Assembly (NCBI RefSeq): GCF_001429545.1
Contig: NZ_LMSP01000026.1
Location: 1 to 46,027 of the forward strand
Length of the DNA: 46,027 bases
Direction of reading: 5' to 3'
DNA from: Paenibacillus sp. Soil787
GTDB taxonomy: Bacteria; Bacillota; Bacilli; Paenibacillales; NBRC-103111
Part shown: one piece after another, positions 17,387 through 25,171 of the stretch
Layout: the number at the start of each line of letters is the position of its first letter
How positions within the stretch are numbered: position 1 is the first letter of the stretch
Program-made: the position numbers and the translations under genes
Notes under the pieces: model-generated
Database searches by the model: none
What the model saw: the letters and a program-made list of their open reading frames with translations, nothing else
What the model was told of the DNA's origin: nothing

Positions 17387-18130
17387 ATGCTTCCTGTAGT
17401 TTCACTACTTATTCTTGCTTTCGCAGTTTCTTTGGACGGCTTCGGCGTCGGAGTGATGTATGGATTACGTAAAATACGAATTCCGTTCCTATCCATTGCG
17501 ATTATATCGCTTTGGTCAGGTATCATTATCTACAGCTCGATGCAGATCGGTGTACTGATGTCTTCCTTCATGTCTCCCTTGGTAGCTAAGCGTATCGGTG
17601 CTCTTGTATTGATCGGGATTGGCATCTGGGCATTGGTACAAACGAGACAACAAAAGTCGCAAGAGAATCAGGAACGGGAGGGAATCTCATCTGTAGATCA
17701 AGCGACAATAAGCGGTATTCTTCCTTCATCAGAGGGGGAGCATCCTGGTTCTGGAGAGATTCTAACGTTTGATACTTTGCAGCGAACGAAGGAAATACTC
17801 AATATCGAGCTGAAACGCTTTGGACTGGTTATTCAGATTTTGCGCACCCCATCCATTGCAGACGTTGACAAATCGGGTAATATTTCAGCTTCAGAGGCTA
17901 CATTGCTTGGTTTGGCGCTATCTTTGGATGCGTTCGGTGCAGGCATTGGCGCCGCATTAATTGGTTTCGTTCCACTGTTAACGGCTTCCGTCATTTCGAT
18001 ATCAAGTGGTTCATTTATTGCAATTGGTTTGCGGTTTGGTTTACGATATTCGGAGATGAATTGGATGAAGAAACTGTCTGTACTTCCGGGATGTGTACTC
18101 ATTATCATGGGTCTTTTGAAGATGTTGTAG
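17387..18130 (+). CDS. ytaF: Sporulation membrane protein YtaF
   Basis: A 247-residue membrane protein with two homologous halves, each opening with an A-x-S-L-D-x-F/A-G motif: LAFAVSLDGFGVG near residues 10-22 and LALSLDAFGAG near 180-190. This is the MntP-like cation exporter fold. A hydrophilic central loop (about 85-165) joins the halves. YtaF is known in Bacillus as a sporulation-associated membrane protein; its transported ion is uncertain. A strong AGGAGGGG precedes the ATG. It sits between mutM and coaE, as in Bacillus. Confidence 0.9.
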   Translation: MLPVVSLLILAFAVSLDGFGVGVMYGLRKIRIPFLSIAIISLWSGIIIYSSMQIGVLMSSFMSPLVAKRIGALVLIGIGIWALVQTRQQKSQENQEREGISSVDQATISGILPSSEGEHPGSGEILTFDTLQRTKEILNIELKRFGLVIQILRTPSIADVDKSGNISASEATLLGLALSLDAFGAGIGAALIGFVPLLTASVISISSGSFIAIGLRFGLRYSEMNWMKKLSVLPGCVLIIMGLLKML

Positions 18131-18221
18131 CATGTCTTTTTACTAGGAAGTCATTCATTTCGTAAATCATTGGGATATGAGAAAGTTTTCCGAGTGGAAA
18201 ACGATTAGGAGAGATCTGCCC

Positions 18222-18818
18222 ATGAATATCGGGTTAACAGGTGGAATCGCTTGCGGCAAGAGCACGGTTAGTGCCATGCTGGTCAGCCGCGGCGCCCTAT
18301 TAGTAGATGCGGATAAGATAGCCCGCGATGTTGTTGAGCCCGGCAGCCCTGTTCTTGAACAGGTTGCTGCACATTTTGGACAAGCCGTTCTTCAGCCAGA
18401 CGGCTCACTTCATCGCAAGAAGCTTGGCGAGATCATCTTTGGGAATACCGAAACGCGTAAGCAGCTGGAGAGTATTCTGCATCCGCCAATTCGTGCACAA
18501 ATACGAGAACAGATGGGAGCCTATGAACGTCAGTTCCCGGACAAACTTATTGTGGTCGATGTCCCTTTATTAATCGAATCTAATTTATCCTACATGTTTC
18601 ATGAGGTTATGGTTGTTTATGTGCCGCGTCCTATCCAGTTGGAGCGGCTTATGCAAAGAGATGGACTGACGGAAAGTGCGGCGAATAATCGCATTGAAGC
18701 TCAGATGTCCATTGAGGAGAAACGTAAATACGCGGATGTTGTCATTGATAACAGCGGTACATGGGAAGAAACGAACGCTGAAGTGGAGCGGTTTTGGCTA
18801 GAGAAGGGGCTTTCATGA
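18222..18818 (+). CDS. coaE: Dephospho-CoA kinase
   Basis: Last enzyme of coenzyme A synthesis; it phosphorylates the 3'-hydroxyl of dephospho-CoA. About 198 residues. The P-loop GGIACGKST (7-15) is at the N-terminus, followed by VDADKIARDVVEPG, the HPPIR segment and the lid-region arginines in MQRDGLTE. An in-frame start 15 codons upstream exists, but the ATG at 18222 has AGGAGAG eight bases before it and starts at the P-loop strand. The stop overlaps the next start codon by four bases (ATGA). Confidence 0.95.
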   Translation: MNIGLTGGIACGKSTVSAMLVSRGALLVDADKIARDVVEPGSPVLEQVAAHFGQAVLQPDGSLHRKKLGEIIFGNTETRKQLESILHPPIRAQIREQMGAYERQFPDKLIVVDVPLLIESNLSYMFHEVMVVYVPRPIQLERLMQRDGLTESAANNRIEAQMSIEEKRKYADVVIDNSGTWEETNAEVERFWLEKGLS

Positions 18819-19393
18819 CCTTTTTACGTAAAAAAAGAGTTTTTGCCCTGCTTCTTGTCTTTTTTGTTCTTGTTCTCTTTATGAATAGTGATTTTATCGG
18901 AAGAAAGCTGTACCCGATCTACTTTGAGCAGGAAATTAGGCAGAGCGCGGCGAAACACAATATAGATCCATTTTTAATTGCTGCGATTATTAAGGTTGAG
19001 ACGAATTACAAATATCATTTGCAGTCAAGAAAAGGTGCGTTAGGCCTTATGCAGCTTATGCCTGACACAGCAGAGTGGATTGTAGAATCTACGAATTTAG
19101 GGCCTCATGTGCAGGAAGATTTATTAAAAGTGGACGTAAATATTAATCTTGGTTCTTGGTATTTGAGCTGGCTAAAGAAGCATTATAATGGTAATTTAAT
19201 TTATGCGATTGCAGCTTATAATGCAGGTCAAGGGAATGTGAATAAATGGAAACAAAATGACATTTGGGATGGTTCGGAAGCACATATTAATCAAATACCA
19301 TTCGGAGAAACACGTCATTATGTGCAGCGGGTGCTCTATTATTACGAGAAATACACAAAGCTATATTCGGAGCAATGGGGGATAAAGAACTAG
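18815..19393 (+). CDS. Membrane-anchored lytic transglycosylase
   Basis: A peptidoglycan-cleaving enzyme of 192 residues. A basic start and one membrane segment (about 8-25) anchor it outside the cell. The SLT domain has the catalytic glutamate E62 in IKVETNY, then GALGLMQLMP (about 75-83) and AYNAGQGNV, the usual order in the family. Translation appears coupled to coaE through the ATGA overlap at 18815. Its location beside repair and CoA genes does not reveal a role; turnover of the wall during growth or sporulation would fit. Confidence 0.9.
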   Translation: MTFLRKKRVFALLLVFFVLVLFMNSDFIGRKLYPIYFEQEIRQSAAKHNIDPFLIAAIIKVETNYKYHLQSRKGALGLMQLMPDTAEWIVESTNLGPHVQEDLLKVDVNINLGSWYLSWLKKHYNGNLIYAIAAYNAGQGNVNKWKQNDIWDGSEAHINQIPFGETRHYVQRVLYYYEKYTKLYSEQWGIKN

Positions 19394-19495
19394 GATTCCT
19401 CCTCTTCATGAACAAAGAAGCATTGGACTAGCTCCTTGTGGGGGCTTAGAGTCCAATACTCCCTGTTTTTGAGCTTCAGTAGCTAGGATCCAAGA

Positions 19496-19720
19496 TTACT
19501 TGAATTGACCAGCCAAGGATTGCTCTGCAATTTGTACTAAGCGACGAGTGATGTTACCACCAATGGCACCAGCATCACGAGTAGCCATATTACCCATATA
19601 ACCATCTTGTGGGATGGCGATACCAAGCTCTTGTGCTACTTCATATTTTAGCTGATCCAAGGCTGCGTTAGCTTGAGGAACAACTAAAGTATTGCTGCTA
19701 CGGTTTTGTCCTGCGCCCAT
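19496..19720 (-). CDS. Alpha/beta-type small acid-soluble spore protein
   Basis: A 74-residue DNA-binding protein of the spore core. It contains both family blocks: KYEVAQELGI, where the germination protease cuts, and GNMATRDAGAIGGNITRRLVQ (split here for brevity as GNMATRDAGAIGG plus NITRRLVQ). It coats and protects spore DNA and supplies amino acids at germination. A consensus ribosome-binding site (complement CACCTCCT at 19728-19735) precedes the ATG. Expression is expected in the forespore; I did not find a clear sigma-G promoter. It is proof of a spore-forming host. Confidence 0.96.
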   Translation of the reverse strand: MGAGQNRSSNTLVVPQANAALDQLKYEVAQELGIAIPQDGYMGNMATRDAGAIGGNITRRLVQIAEQSLAGQFK

Positions 19721-19828
19721 GTCTGTTCACCTCCTTGTCGTTTGGTAATAGTATTGTGTGCATATCTCCTAAGTTCATGACATGTAACATATGGTAATAG
19801 ATCAAAAAAGAGAAAGGAGAGATAGCGA

Positions 19829-20308
19829 ATGAAGTGTCCGTTCTGTGACTATTCCGGTACGAAAGTTCTTGATTCACGTTCAGCCAATGAAAACAAATCG
19901 ATTCGTCGTCGTCGAGAATGTGAGAAATGCGCGAGAAGATTCACTACATTTGAGATGGTGGAAGAAACGCCGTTAATCGTGATTAAGAAAGATGGAAGTA
20001 GGGAAGAATTTAGTCGAGAGAAAGTATTAAGAGGCTTGATTCGAGCTTGTGAGAAGCGGCCGGTATCGATGGAGAGGCTTGAGATGATGGTATCGGAAGT
20101 TGAAATGCAGCTTCGCACCACGGCTCATGCTGAAGTGGATAGTTTAAGCATTGGAGAAATCGTCATGGAACAGCTGTACCCCGTCGATGAAGTGGCGTAC
20201 ATTCGCTTTGCCTCCGTATACCGACAGTTTAAGGACATAAATATGTTCCTGAAGGAGCTTACACAAATATTGGGAAAGCATGACACCGGACTGCTCCGGG
20301 ATAAATAA
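19829..20308 (+). CDS. nrdR: Transcriptional repressor NrdR
   Basis: A 159-residue repressor of ribonucleotide reductase genes. The zinc ribbon uses C3, C6, C31 and C34, followed by the RRFTTFE motif. An ATP-cone domain (about 49-139) senses ATP/dATP. AGAAAGGAGAG is the ribosome-binding site. A terminator follows 35 bases after the stop, so it is probably monocistronic here. Length and motifs are normal. Confidence 0.97.
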   Translation: MKCPFCDYSGTKVLDSRSANENKSIRRRRECEKCARRFTTFEMVEETPLIVIKKDGSREEFSREKVLRGLIRACEKRPVSMERLEMMVSEVEMQLRTTAHAEVDSLSIGEIVMEQLYPVDEVAYIRFASVYRQFKDINMFLKELTQILGKHDTGLLRDK

Positions 20309-20342
20309 AGCTAAAATTAATCATTTAATCTCTAAATATGAC

Positions 20343-20393
20343 AAAAACTAAGAAAAAGACAGCGGGATTCCCGTTGTCTTTTCTTAGTTTTTC
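20343..20393 (+). terminator. Terminator after nrdR
   Basis: A stem of about 22 bp (20344-20365 with 20370-20391) has a short loop and a T-run. Confidence 0.88.
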
Positions 20394-20492
20394 CCGTCAA
20401 ATCAACAACCATGCGATTAAAATTTATTTGAAAAAAATAAATCTTTAGACATCAACCGACTGTATTTTTGTATGCTTTCGTGCATAATTCCT

Positions 20493-20681
20493 TTATTGAG
20501 TGCGTTTGTCGAGTTCACTTCTGAGAAAATGAATAAACCGAATAGCTTCATCTTGAGTTAAAACGTTGTTATCAAACTTAAAGGAGAACATGTTTAAAAG
20601 ATCACTTTCTGGAAGATGCAAGTTATCAATTAATTGCTGTACATCCAAACTCATTTTACCATCCACCGTAATTTTTCCCAT
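20493..20681 (-). CDS. 62-residue protein of unknown function controlled by a c-di-GMP riboswitch
   Basis: A small soluble, acidic protein with no signal peptide or membrane segment. It has a short beta-like start (MGKITVDGKMS), then predicted helices: DVQQLIDNLHL, ESDLLNMF and TQDEAIRFIHFLRSELDK. I do not recognise the family. AGGAGGG (complement at 20692-20698) lies ten bases upstream of the ATG, so translation is likely. A GEMM-I c-di-GMP aptamer occupies its leader on the same strand, making it a direct target of c-di-GMP control. Possible roles (adaptor, receptor or motility/biofilm switch) are guesses. Confidence 0.75.
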   Translation of the reverse strand: MGKITVDGKMSLDVQQLIDNLHLPESDLLNMFSFKFDNNVLTQDEAIRFIHFLRSELDKRTQ

Positions 20682-20713
20682 CTTCTTTGTTCCCTCCTAG
20701 TCTTTCTACATAC

Positions 20714-20826
20714 AATCGGACGGAGGCGGTAGCTGGCTGACATTTTGGACATTCATAGAATGCCATGTTAGTCCCTGTAGCTTTGCGTCACCACTTTTCA
20801 GTGGTTTTGCCTTTATCGTACCGATT
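20714..20826 (-). promoter_or_regulatory. Cyclic-di-GMP-I (GEMM) riboswitch
   Basis: On the minus strand the order of conserved elements is: AATCGG (5' side of P1), GGCAAA, the stem ACCACT-GAAA-AGTGGT with its GAAA tetraloop, GACGCAAAGC, GGG-A-CTAA, ATGGC, then AGCCAGCTACC and CCGATT closing P1 (20714-20719 with 20821-20826). This is the GEMM-I aptamer, which binds c-di-GMP. No terminator is visible between the aptamer and the gene, so control is probably at translation. The 3' side contains CCTCCG, able to pair with the gene's AGGAGG. Confidence 0.9.
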
Positions 20827-20904
20827 TATGTTTATAAGAAAACTATATCATATTTACGGATTGAGTTTCCATTAATTACATTATTCGAAGGATGGTTGAA
20901 GCAT

Positions 20905-21078
20905 ATGTCCGTCAAGCCCAAACAAATTCCAAGCATATCTTATGAATTAGATATCGTAAAAGTTGCTAGCTCTCTCGGAATTGATCAAGATCGCTTATTG
21001 GCATATGTGTATGCAAACTCGGATTCGAAGAAACAATATGAGGTAAAGGAAACCTTTCCAGACTATAAGAGTGGTTGA
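20905..21078 (+). CDS. Small hypothetical protein (57 residues)
   Basis: It reads from the ATG at 20905, about nine bases after AAGGATGG at 20888-20895; a TTG at 20896 is too close to that site. The protein is soluble and contains a helix-turn-like segment, ELDIVKVASSLGIDQDRLLAYVYA, that I do not assign to a family (shown as ELDIVKVASSLG and IDQDRLLAYVYA). It ends just before a terminator shared with htpG and is divergent from the riboswitch gene. Real but unidentified. Confidence 0.6.
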   Translation: MSVKPKQIPSISYELDIVKVASSLGIDQDRLLAYVYANSDSKKQYEVKETFPDYKSG

Positions 21079-21088
21079 TCGTATAAAA

Positions 21089-21123
21089 AAAGCACTACAA
21101 CAGTGTCATCGTTGTAGTGCTTT
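21089..21123. terminator. Bidirectional terminator between the small gene and htpG
   Basis: AAAGCACTACAAC (21089-21101) pairs perfectly with GTTGTAGTGCTTT (21111-21123) across a nine-base loop. A-rich on the left and T-ended on the right, it can serve both convergent genes. Confidence 0.88.
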
Positions 21124-21130
21124 AACCAAA

Positions 21131-23011
21131 TTAAACCATGATTTTGCAGATATCGTTCGTGAATTCAACTGGATCTTGAAGAGGCAAACCTTCGATTAAG
21201 AGCGCTTGATTGTACAGCAGGGCTGTATAAAGATTCAGCTTCTCTTTGTCTTTGTTTAGAGCGTCTTTTAAGGATGCGAACACTTCGTGATTGACGTTGA
21301 TTTCCAGTACCTTCTCAGCCTTCACGTTAGGATTATTCGGCATCGCATTTAAGATTTTTTCCATTTCGATCGTCACATCGCCGTCCGTCGATAAGCACAC
21401 AGGGTGTTTTTTGAGACGCTTGGAAGCTTTTACGTTTGAAACTTTGCCTGACAACAGATTTTTCATATAATCGAAAAGCTCTTTGTTGTCATTTTTGTCA
21501 GCATCGGATTCCGTTTGGTTGTCATCCACTTCAATACCAAGATCGCCGCTTGAAACGGATTTAAACTCTTTTTCTTTGTAGGTCATGATCATTTTGATCG
21601 CGAATTCATCGATATCATCGGTGAAATACAAAATCTCATAGCCTTTATCAGTGACAAGCTCTGTTTGTGGAAGCTTATCGATTCTTTCCATCGATTCACC
21701 AGAAGCGTAGTAAATGTACTTCTGATCTTCCGGCATTCTTGCTACGTATTCATCCAACGTAACCAGCTTTTTCTCCTTGGAGGAGTGGAACATCAGCAGA
21801 TCCTGTAAGATGTCCTTATGGCTTCCGTAATCGCTGTAGACACCGAATTTGAGCTGTCTGCCGAAGGATTTGTAGAATTGCTCATATTTCTCTCTTTCGT
21901 CCTTCAGCAGGCTTTGCAGCTGGCCTTTGATCTTGCTCGAAATGTTTTTGGCAATCAGCTTCAATTGACGGTCATGCTGCAGCATTTCTCTGGAAATGTT
22001 GAGAGATAGGCTTTCGGAATCAACCATTCCTTTAACGAAGCTGAAATAGTCAGGAAGCAGGTCCGCACATTTGTTCATGATCAATACGCCATTAGCGTAG
22101 AGCTCCAAGCCCTTTTCATACTCTTTGGAATAATAGTCAAAAGGAATATTTTCCGGGATAAAGAGGATAGCTTGATAGACCACGGCGCCATCTGCGCTAA
22201 CGTGAATATGTTTGAGCGGCTTGTCGAAGCCGTAGTGTTTTTCGTGATAGAACTTCTCGTAATCTTCCGGAGTCAGTTCACTTTTGTTTTTTCTCCAAAT
22301 TGGAACCATGCTATTGACATGCTGCTCTTCTTGGTAATCCTCGAAGTCGCTTTCGCTGCCTTCTTTCAGCCTTTTTCCGGTAATGTCCATTTTAATAGGG
22401 TAACGGATGAAATCGGAGTACTTTTTGATGATCGCTTTTAAACGATACTCGTCTAAGTACTCATCGAAGCTCTCATCTTCCGTATTATCCTTAATTTTCA
22501 GGATAATCTCCGTGCCCACTGTGTCTTTCTCCGCCGTTTCGATCGTGTAGCCTTCAGCACCAGTGGACTCCCACTTGTAAGCAACATCGCTGCCTAAAGC
22601 TCTACTAATAACCGTAACGACATCTGCAACCATAAACGCTGAATAGAAGCCAACACCGAACTGGCCAATGATATTGTGACCGTCTTTTGCTTCATTTTCT
22701 TTTTTGAAGGCCAAAGATCCGCTCTTCGCAATGATCCCCAGGTTATTCTCCAAATCTTCCTTCGTCATACCAATACCCGTATCACGCAGTGTAAGTGTGC
22801 GATTCGTTTTGTCGGCAATCACTTTAATGAAATAACTATCTTTGTCAAAAACCAACGTGTCATCGGTCAAAGCTTTGTAGTAAATTTTGTCGATAGCATC
22901 ACTGGCATTGGAGATAAGCTCTCTTAGAAATATCTCTCTTTGCGTATAAATCGAGTTAATCATCATTTCCAATAAGCGTTTGGATTCGGCTTGAAACTGT
23001 TTCTTTTCCAA
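21131..23011 (-). CDS. htpG: Molecular chaperone HtpG (Hsp90)
   Basis: A 626-residue ATP-dependent chaperone. The N-terminal GHKL ATPase domain shows ELISNASDAIDK, LTLRDTGIGM and the GQFGVGFYSAFMV lid region. The middle domain contains the catalytic arginine segment LNISREMLQ, and the C-terminal dimerisation domain ends at KIMV. The start is TTG at 23011, seven bases after AAAGGAGA; the frame extends six codons upstream but would swallow that site. A sigma-A promoter and a CIRCE operator lie upstream, so heat-shock control by HrcA is likely here. Confidence 0.96.
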   Translation of the reverse strand: MEKKQFQAESKRLLEMMINSIYTQREIFLRELISNASDAIDKIYYKALTDDTLVFDKDSYFIKVIADKTNRTLTLRDTGIGMTKEDLENNLGIIAKSGSLAFKKENEAKDGHNIIGQFGVGFYSAFMVADVVTVISRALGSDVAYKWESTGAEGYTIETAEKDTVGTEIILKIKDNTEDESFDEYLDEYRLKAIIKKYSDFIRYPIKMDITGKRLKEGSESDFEDYQEEQHVNSMVPIWRKNKSELTPEDYEKFYHEKHYGFDKPLKHIHVSADGAVVYQAILFIPENIPFDYYSKEYEKGLELYANGVLIMNKCADLLPDYFSFVKGMVDSESLSLNISREMLQHDRQLKLIAKNISSKIKGQLQSLLKDEREKYEQFYKSFGRQLKFGVYSDYGSHKDILQDLLMFHSSKEKKLVTLDEYVARMPEDQKYIYYASGESMERIDKLPQTELVTDKGYEILYFTDDIDEFAIKMIMTYKEKEFKSVSSGDLGIEVDDNQTESDADKNDNKELFDYMKNLLSGKVSNVKASKRLKKHPVCLSTDGDVTIEMEKILNAMPNNPNVKAEKVLEINVNHEVFASLKDALNKDKEKLNLYTALLYNQALLIEGLPLQDPVEFTNDICKIMV

Positions 23012-23057
23012 TGGGAGATCTCCTTTCAAATATGTAGAAATTAGTCAGAGATGATTA

Positions 23058-23084
23058 TTAGCACTCTCAGTTGCTGAGTGCCAT
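23058..23084. promoter_or_regulatory. CIRCE operator (HrcA binding site) upstream of htpG
   Basis: TTAGCACTC (23058-23066), nine-base spacer, GAGTGCCAT (23076-23084). The left half is identical to the CIRCE consensus and the right half matches 7 of 9. It lies between the htpG promoter and its start codon, at the expected initiation region. Confidence 0.88.
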
Positions 23085-23092
23085 TCCTTACT

Positions 23093-23121
23093 TTTATAAC
23101 ACTCCTAAATTTTATTGTCAA
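23093..23121 (-). promoter_or_regulatory. Sigma-A promoter of htpG
   Basis: On the minus strand, TTGACA (complement at 23116-23121), a 17-base spacer, and TATAAA (complement at 23093-23098). Both boxes are near-consensus. The CIRCE operator follows immediately downstream. Confidence 0.85.
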
Positions 23122-23172
23122 TATTTCATTCGATATGAACTTTGGGCAAATCTTTATTTCTATTACAATGAG

Positions 23173-23763
23173 TTATTTCGTTATAATCCGTATGAGGATA
23201 TCAACGCTAGGGAACCCATATTCTTCATTCTCCTGTTCCTGCATAATCAGACTATTGATGATGTTAAAATACCACGATAACAGTTCCCTAGGATCACCTT
23301 CAGAGAACTCTCCAGTTTGCTGCCCTTTGATAAATATTGGGACTAGAAGATCAATTAGAACATTCGGCGAGTGCTTTTCAAGGGCTTGTTTGACCTCTTT
23401 GGGTACATCATCCGTTTTTCGTGCCTGTTGAATAAGCATGAAGGCATGCTTATTGTCTTCATCCAGCATTCCTTTAGTCAACGCTTTAATTTGTTCCATC
23501 GGAGTGCCAGGTATTTGTGTAATATAAACAATTTCTTTGCCTGCTTCTTCCATGAGTTCTTGAACGAGAGCAGTGAATAGCGAGTCCTTGGAGCTATAGT
23601 AACGGTAGAAGAGGCCTTGACTGATGCCAGCTTCTGCCGCGATCATGCTCATTTTGGTTCCTGCGATTCCATGGCGGGCAAATACCGTAAGAGCGGCTTT
23701 CTTAATTTGTTCTCTGCGATCATCACGAATCTGAGTCAATTGTTGTTCATTTAATGGGGACAA
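23173..23763 (-). CDS. TetR/AcrR-family transcriptional regulator
   Basis: A 196-residue repressor. The N-terminal helix-turn-helix (about 18-64) reads IKKAALTVFARHGIAGTKMS, then IAAEAGISQGLFYRYYSSKD, the TetR signature. The C-terminal ligand domain is unassigned. The start appears to be TTG at 23763, with GGAG about 11 bases upstream; no in-frame ATG is better. It lies 45 bases after the alpha/beta hydrolase gene on the same strand, so the two probably share a transcript and the regulator likely controls it through the palindrome at 24910-24930. Confidence 0.9.
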   Translation of the reverse strand: MSPLNEQQLTQIRDDRREQIKKAALTVFARHGIAGTKMSMIAAEAGISQGLFYRYYSSKDSLFTALVQELMEEAGKEIVYITQIPGTPMEQIKALTKGMLDEDNKHAFMLIQQARKTDDVPKEVKQALEKHSPNVLIDLLVPIFIKGQQTGEFSEGDPRELLSWYFNIINSLIMQEQENEEYGFPSVDILIRIITK

Positions 23764-23808
23764 TGGTCGTCAATCTCCGATCTGCATAATGACATTTCAA
23801 TAAACTTA

Positions 23809-24885
23809 TTATATAGGCTTCACAAGATGAAGTGAAATATCATCTTTCTTGCTTGCCGAGTCTACAAGCGGACTTAGCCTCATCCTTAGTTCATCTAGAA
23901 ATTGCTCTGTCCGGGCAAAAGCAGCGAGATGGCCGGCATTATGGATAAGAACTATTTCTTTGAAAGGAGCTCTAATATCATCGAAATAGGCTTGGGCTAA
24001 TGCGGTTGGTGTCATGGAATCCGTATCACCTTGGAAGATGAAGAATGGGATGTCAAATTCCAACCCGAGATTGCGGATGTCAAAGGTCATGAGTTCATCA
24101 AAAAGAAGGTCCAAGGAGTAGTTCATACCTTTGAAAATGTCTATAATGTCACGTATGGTGTGGCCTGGCGACGATAGAATAGCAGGCAGCATGATGTCCA
24201 TAATCATATTAGGAACCGTTGTGGTAGATTTAATGATCCATCGATTCCTTTCATCGAAGTCTTTGCGGCTCCACTTCAAGGGGTCGGATCCAATTCTCTC
24301 GATAGCCTGCACGCCCTTTTTGTTCCCAGCAGCGCGAAGTCCTTCTAGAGTCATCTGATAAGATAGATGATCCGGATCTGGGCCAACGTTCTGATCAGTT
24401 CCGACATAAGCATGGAAGAGGTCTGGTCGGCGCTTAACCATCATGACACCAATAAAGCTTCCCATAGAGCTGCCAACAAGAATAATTTTTTCTTGATTGA
24501 GATGCTTACATAGGAATTCGGCAACCTCGAGCCCATCATTTGCGAGACTGTCAAAAGTAATTTCTCCGCTCCCATTCACACCATTCCTTCGGAACGTCTT
24601 CCCTGCACCGCGCTGGTCCCATTGGACGATGGTAAAGTACTTCTCCCATGAACGCAGCAATGGAGAGAAGACGGTATAAGTTGATGCTGGACCTCCGTGT
24701 ATGAAGAACAGAACGGGCTTATTCCGATCTTCACCGCGAATGGTAATCCATTGATCAATGCCTCCTATCTGAATGAATCGTTCCAGGGCGATGCCGTTTG
24801 GTGTATGGAAGTTAAGTTTCTTAGCATTTTTACGCTGATTTAGCTTTCGTAGGAGCAGATCCCAAATTAAATGTTTTTTATTCAT
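23809..24885 (-). CDS. Alpha/beta hydrolase, proline iminopeptidase-like
   Basis: A 358-residue cytoplasmic hydrolase. The oxyanion motif HGGP is at 63-66, DQRGAGKT at 90-97, the nucleophile elbow GSSMG at 138-142 with S140, and the later acid (GDTDSMTP) and histidine (NAGHLAAF) complete the triad. The overall order is that of prolyl aminopeptidase/epoxide-hydrolase-like enzymes; the substrate is unknown. GGTGAGGTG precedes the ATG at 24885. It is first in an apparent hydrolase-tetR operon. Confidence 0.88.
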   Translation of the reverse strand: MNKKHLIWDLLLRKLNQRKNAKKLNFHTPNGIALERFIQIGGIDQWITIRGEDRNKPVLFFIHGGPASTYTVFSPLLRSWEKYFTIVQWDQRGAGKTFRRNGVNGSGEITFDSLANDGLEVAEFLCKHLNQEKIILVGSSMGSFIGVMMVKRRPDLFHAYVGTDQNVGPDPDHLSYQMTLEGLRAAGNKKGVQAIERIGSDPLKWSRKDFDERNRWIIKSTTTVPNMIMDIMLPAILSSPGHTIRDIIDIFKGMNYSLDLLFDELMTFDIRNLGLEFDIPFFIFQGDTDSMTPTALAQAYFDDIRAPFKEIVLIHNAGHLAAFARTEQFLDELRMRLSPLVDSASKKDDISLHLVKPI

Positions 24886-24909
24886 TCGTGCACCTCACCT
24901 TGTTATATC

Positions 24910-24930
24910 ATGAATGAATAATTCATTCAT
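24910..24930. promoter_or_regulatory. Palindromic operator upstream of the hydrolase-tetR pair
   Basis: A perfect 21-bp palindrome with half-site ATGAATGAA around a three-base centre TAA. It overlaps the likely promoter: TATAAC, a -10-like box on the minus strand, lies just downstream of it. TGAATGA half-sites are common in TetR-family operators, so autoregulation by the adjacent TetR is likely. Confidence 0.7.
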
Positions 24931-25059
24931 TGAAATATTTTATCTGTAGCTTAAATCTTTTTCAATCAACAGTCAATAGGTTTTTGTTTAGCCCTTACAT
25001 GTGGAAACAACAAAAAACGCTTGGCTATCAACAGGCTGTGTATGTAAGTTAGTCTTGTT

Positions 25060-25165
25060 TTAGCTTCTACCCATGTTTTGGAAGCTGTCTGGCATCTGAT
25101 AAACATCGGGATCCATCATGGTGTAAGCTGCTTGATCCTCTTTGGTCGTTTTAATCACGAATGAC
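25060..25165 (-). pseudogene. Distal fragment of an MmcQ/YjbR-family gene
   Basis: On the minus strand this stretch reads SFVIKTTKEDQAAY, then TMMDPDVYQMPDSFQNMGRS and a stop. This is the middle of an MmcQ/YjbR-like DNA-binding protein. Its missing N-terminal part lies about 5 kb away at 30250-30377 on the same strand (ending IYAVIQPDG). Joined, the two pieces read through in frame as PDG-V-SFVIKTT. The fragment itself stops early, lacking the usual last 30-40 residues, so the gene is dead twice over. Confidence 0.7.
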
Positions 25166-25171
25166 ACAAGT

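Noticed and set aside
19422..19476. Terminator after the lytic transglycosylase gene
   Set aside because: ATTGGACT/AGTCCAAT can pair, but the T-run comes about 12 bases after the stem, so I could not support it firmly.
23071..23431. Plus-strand frames over the htpG promoter and the tetR end
   Set aside because: They overlap a well-supported promoter, the CIRCE operator and the TetR gene on the other strand.
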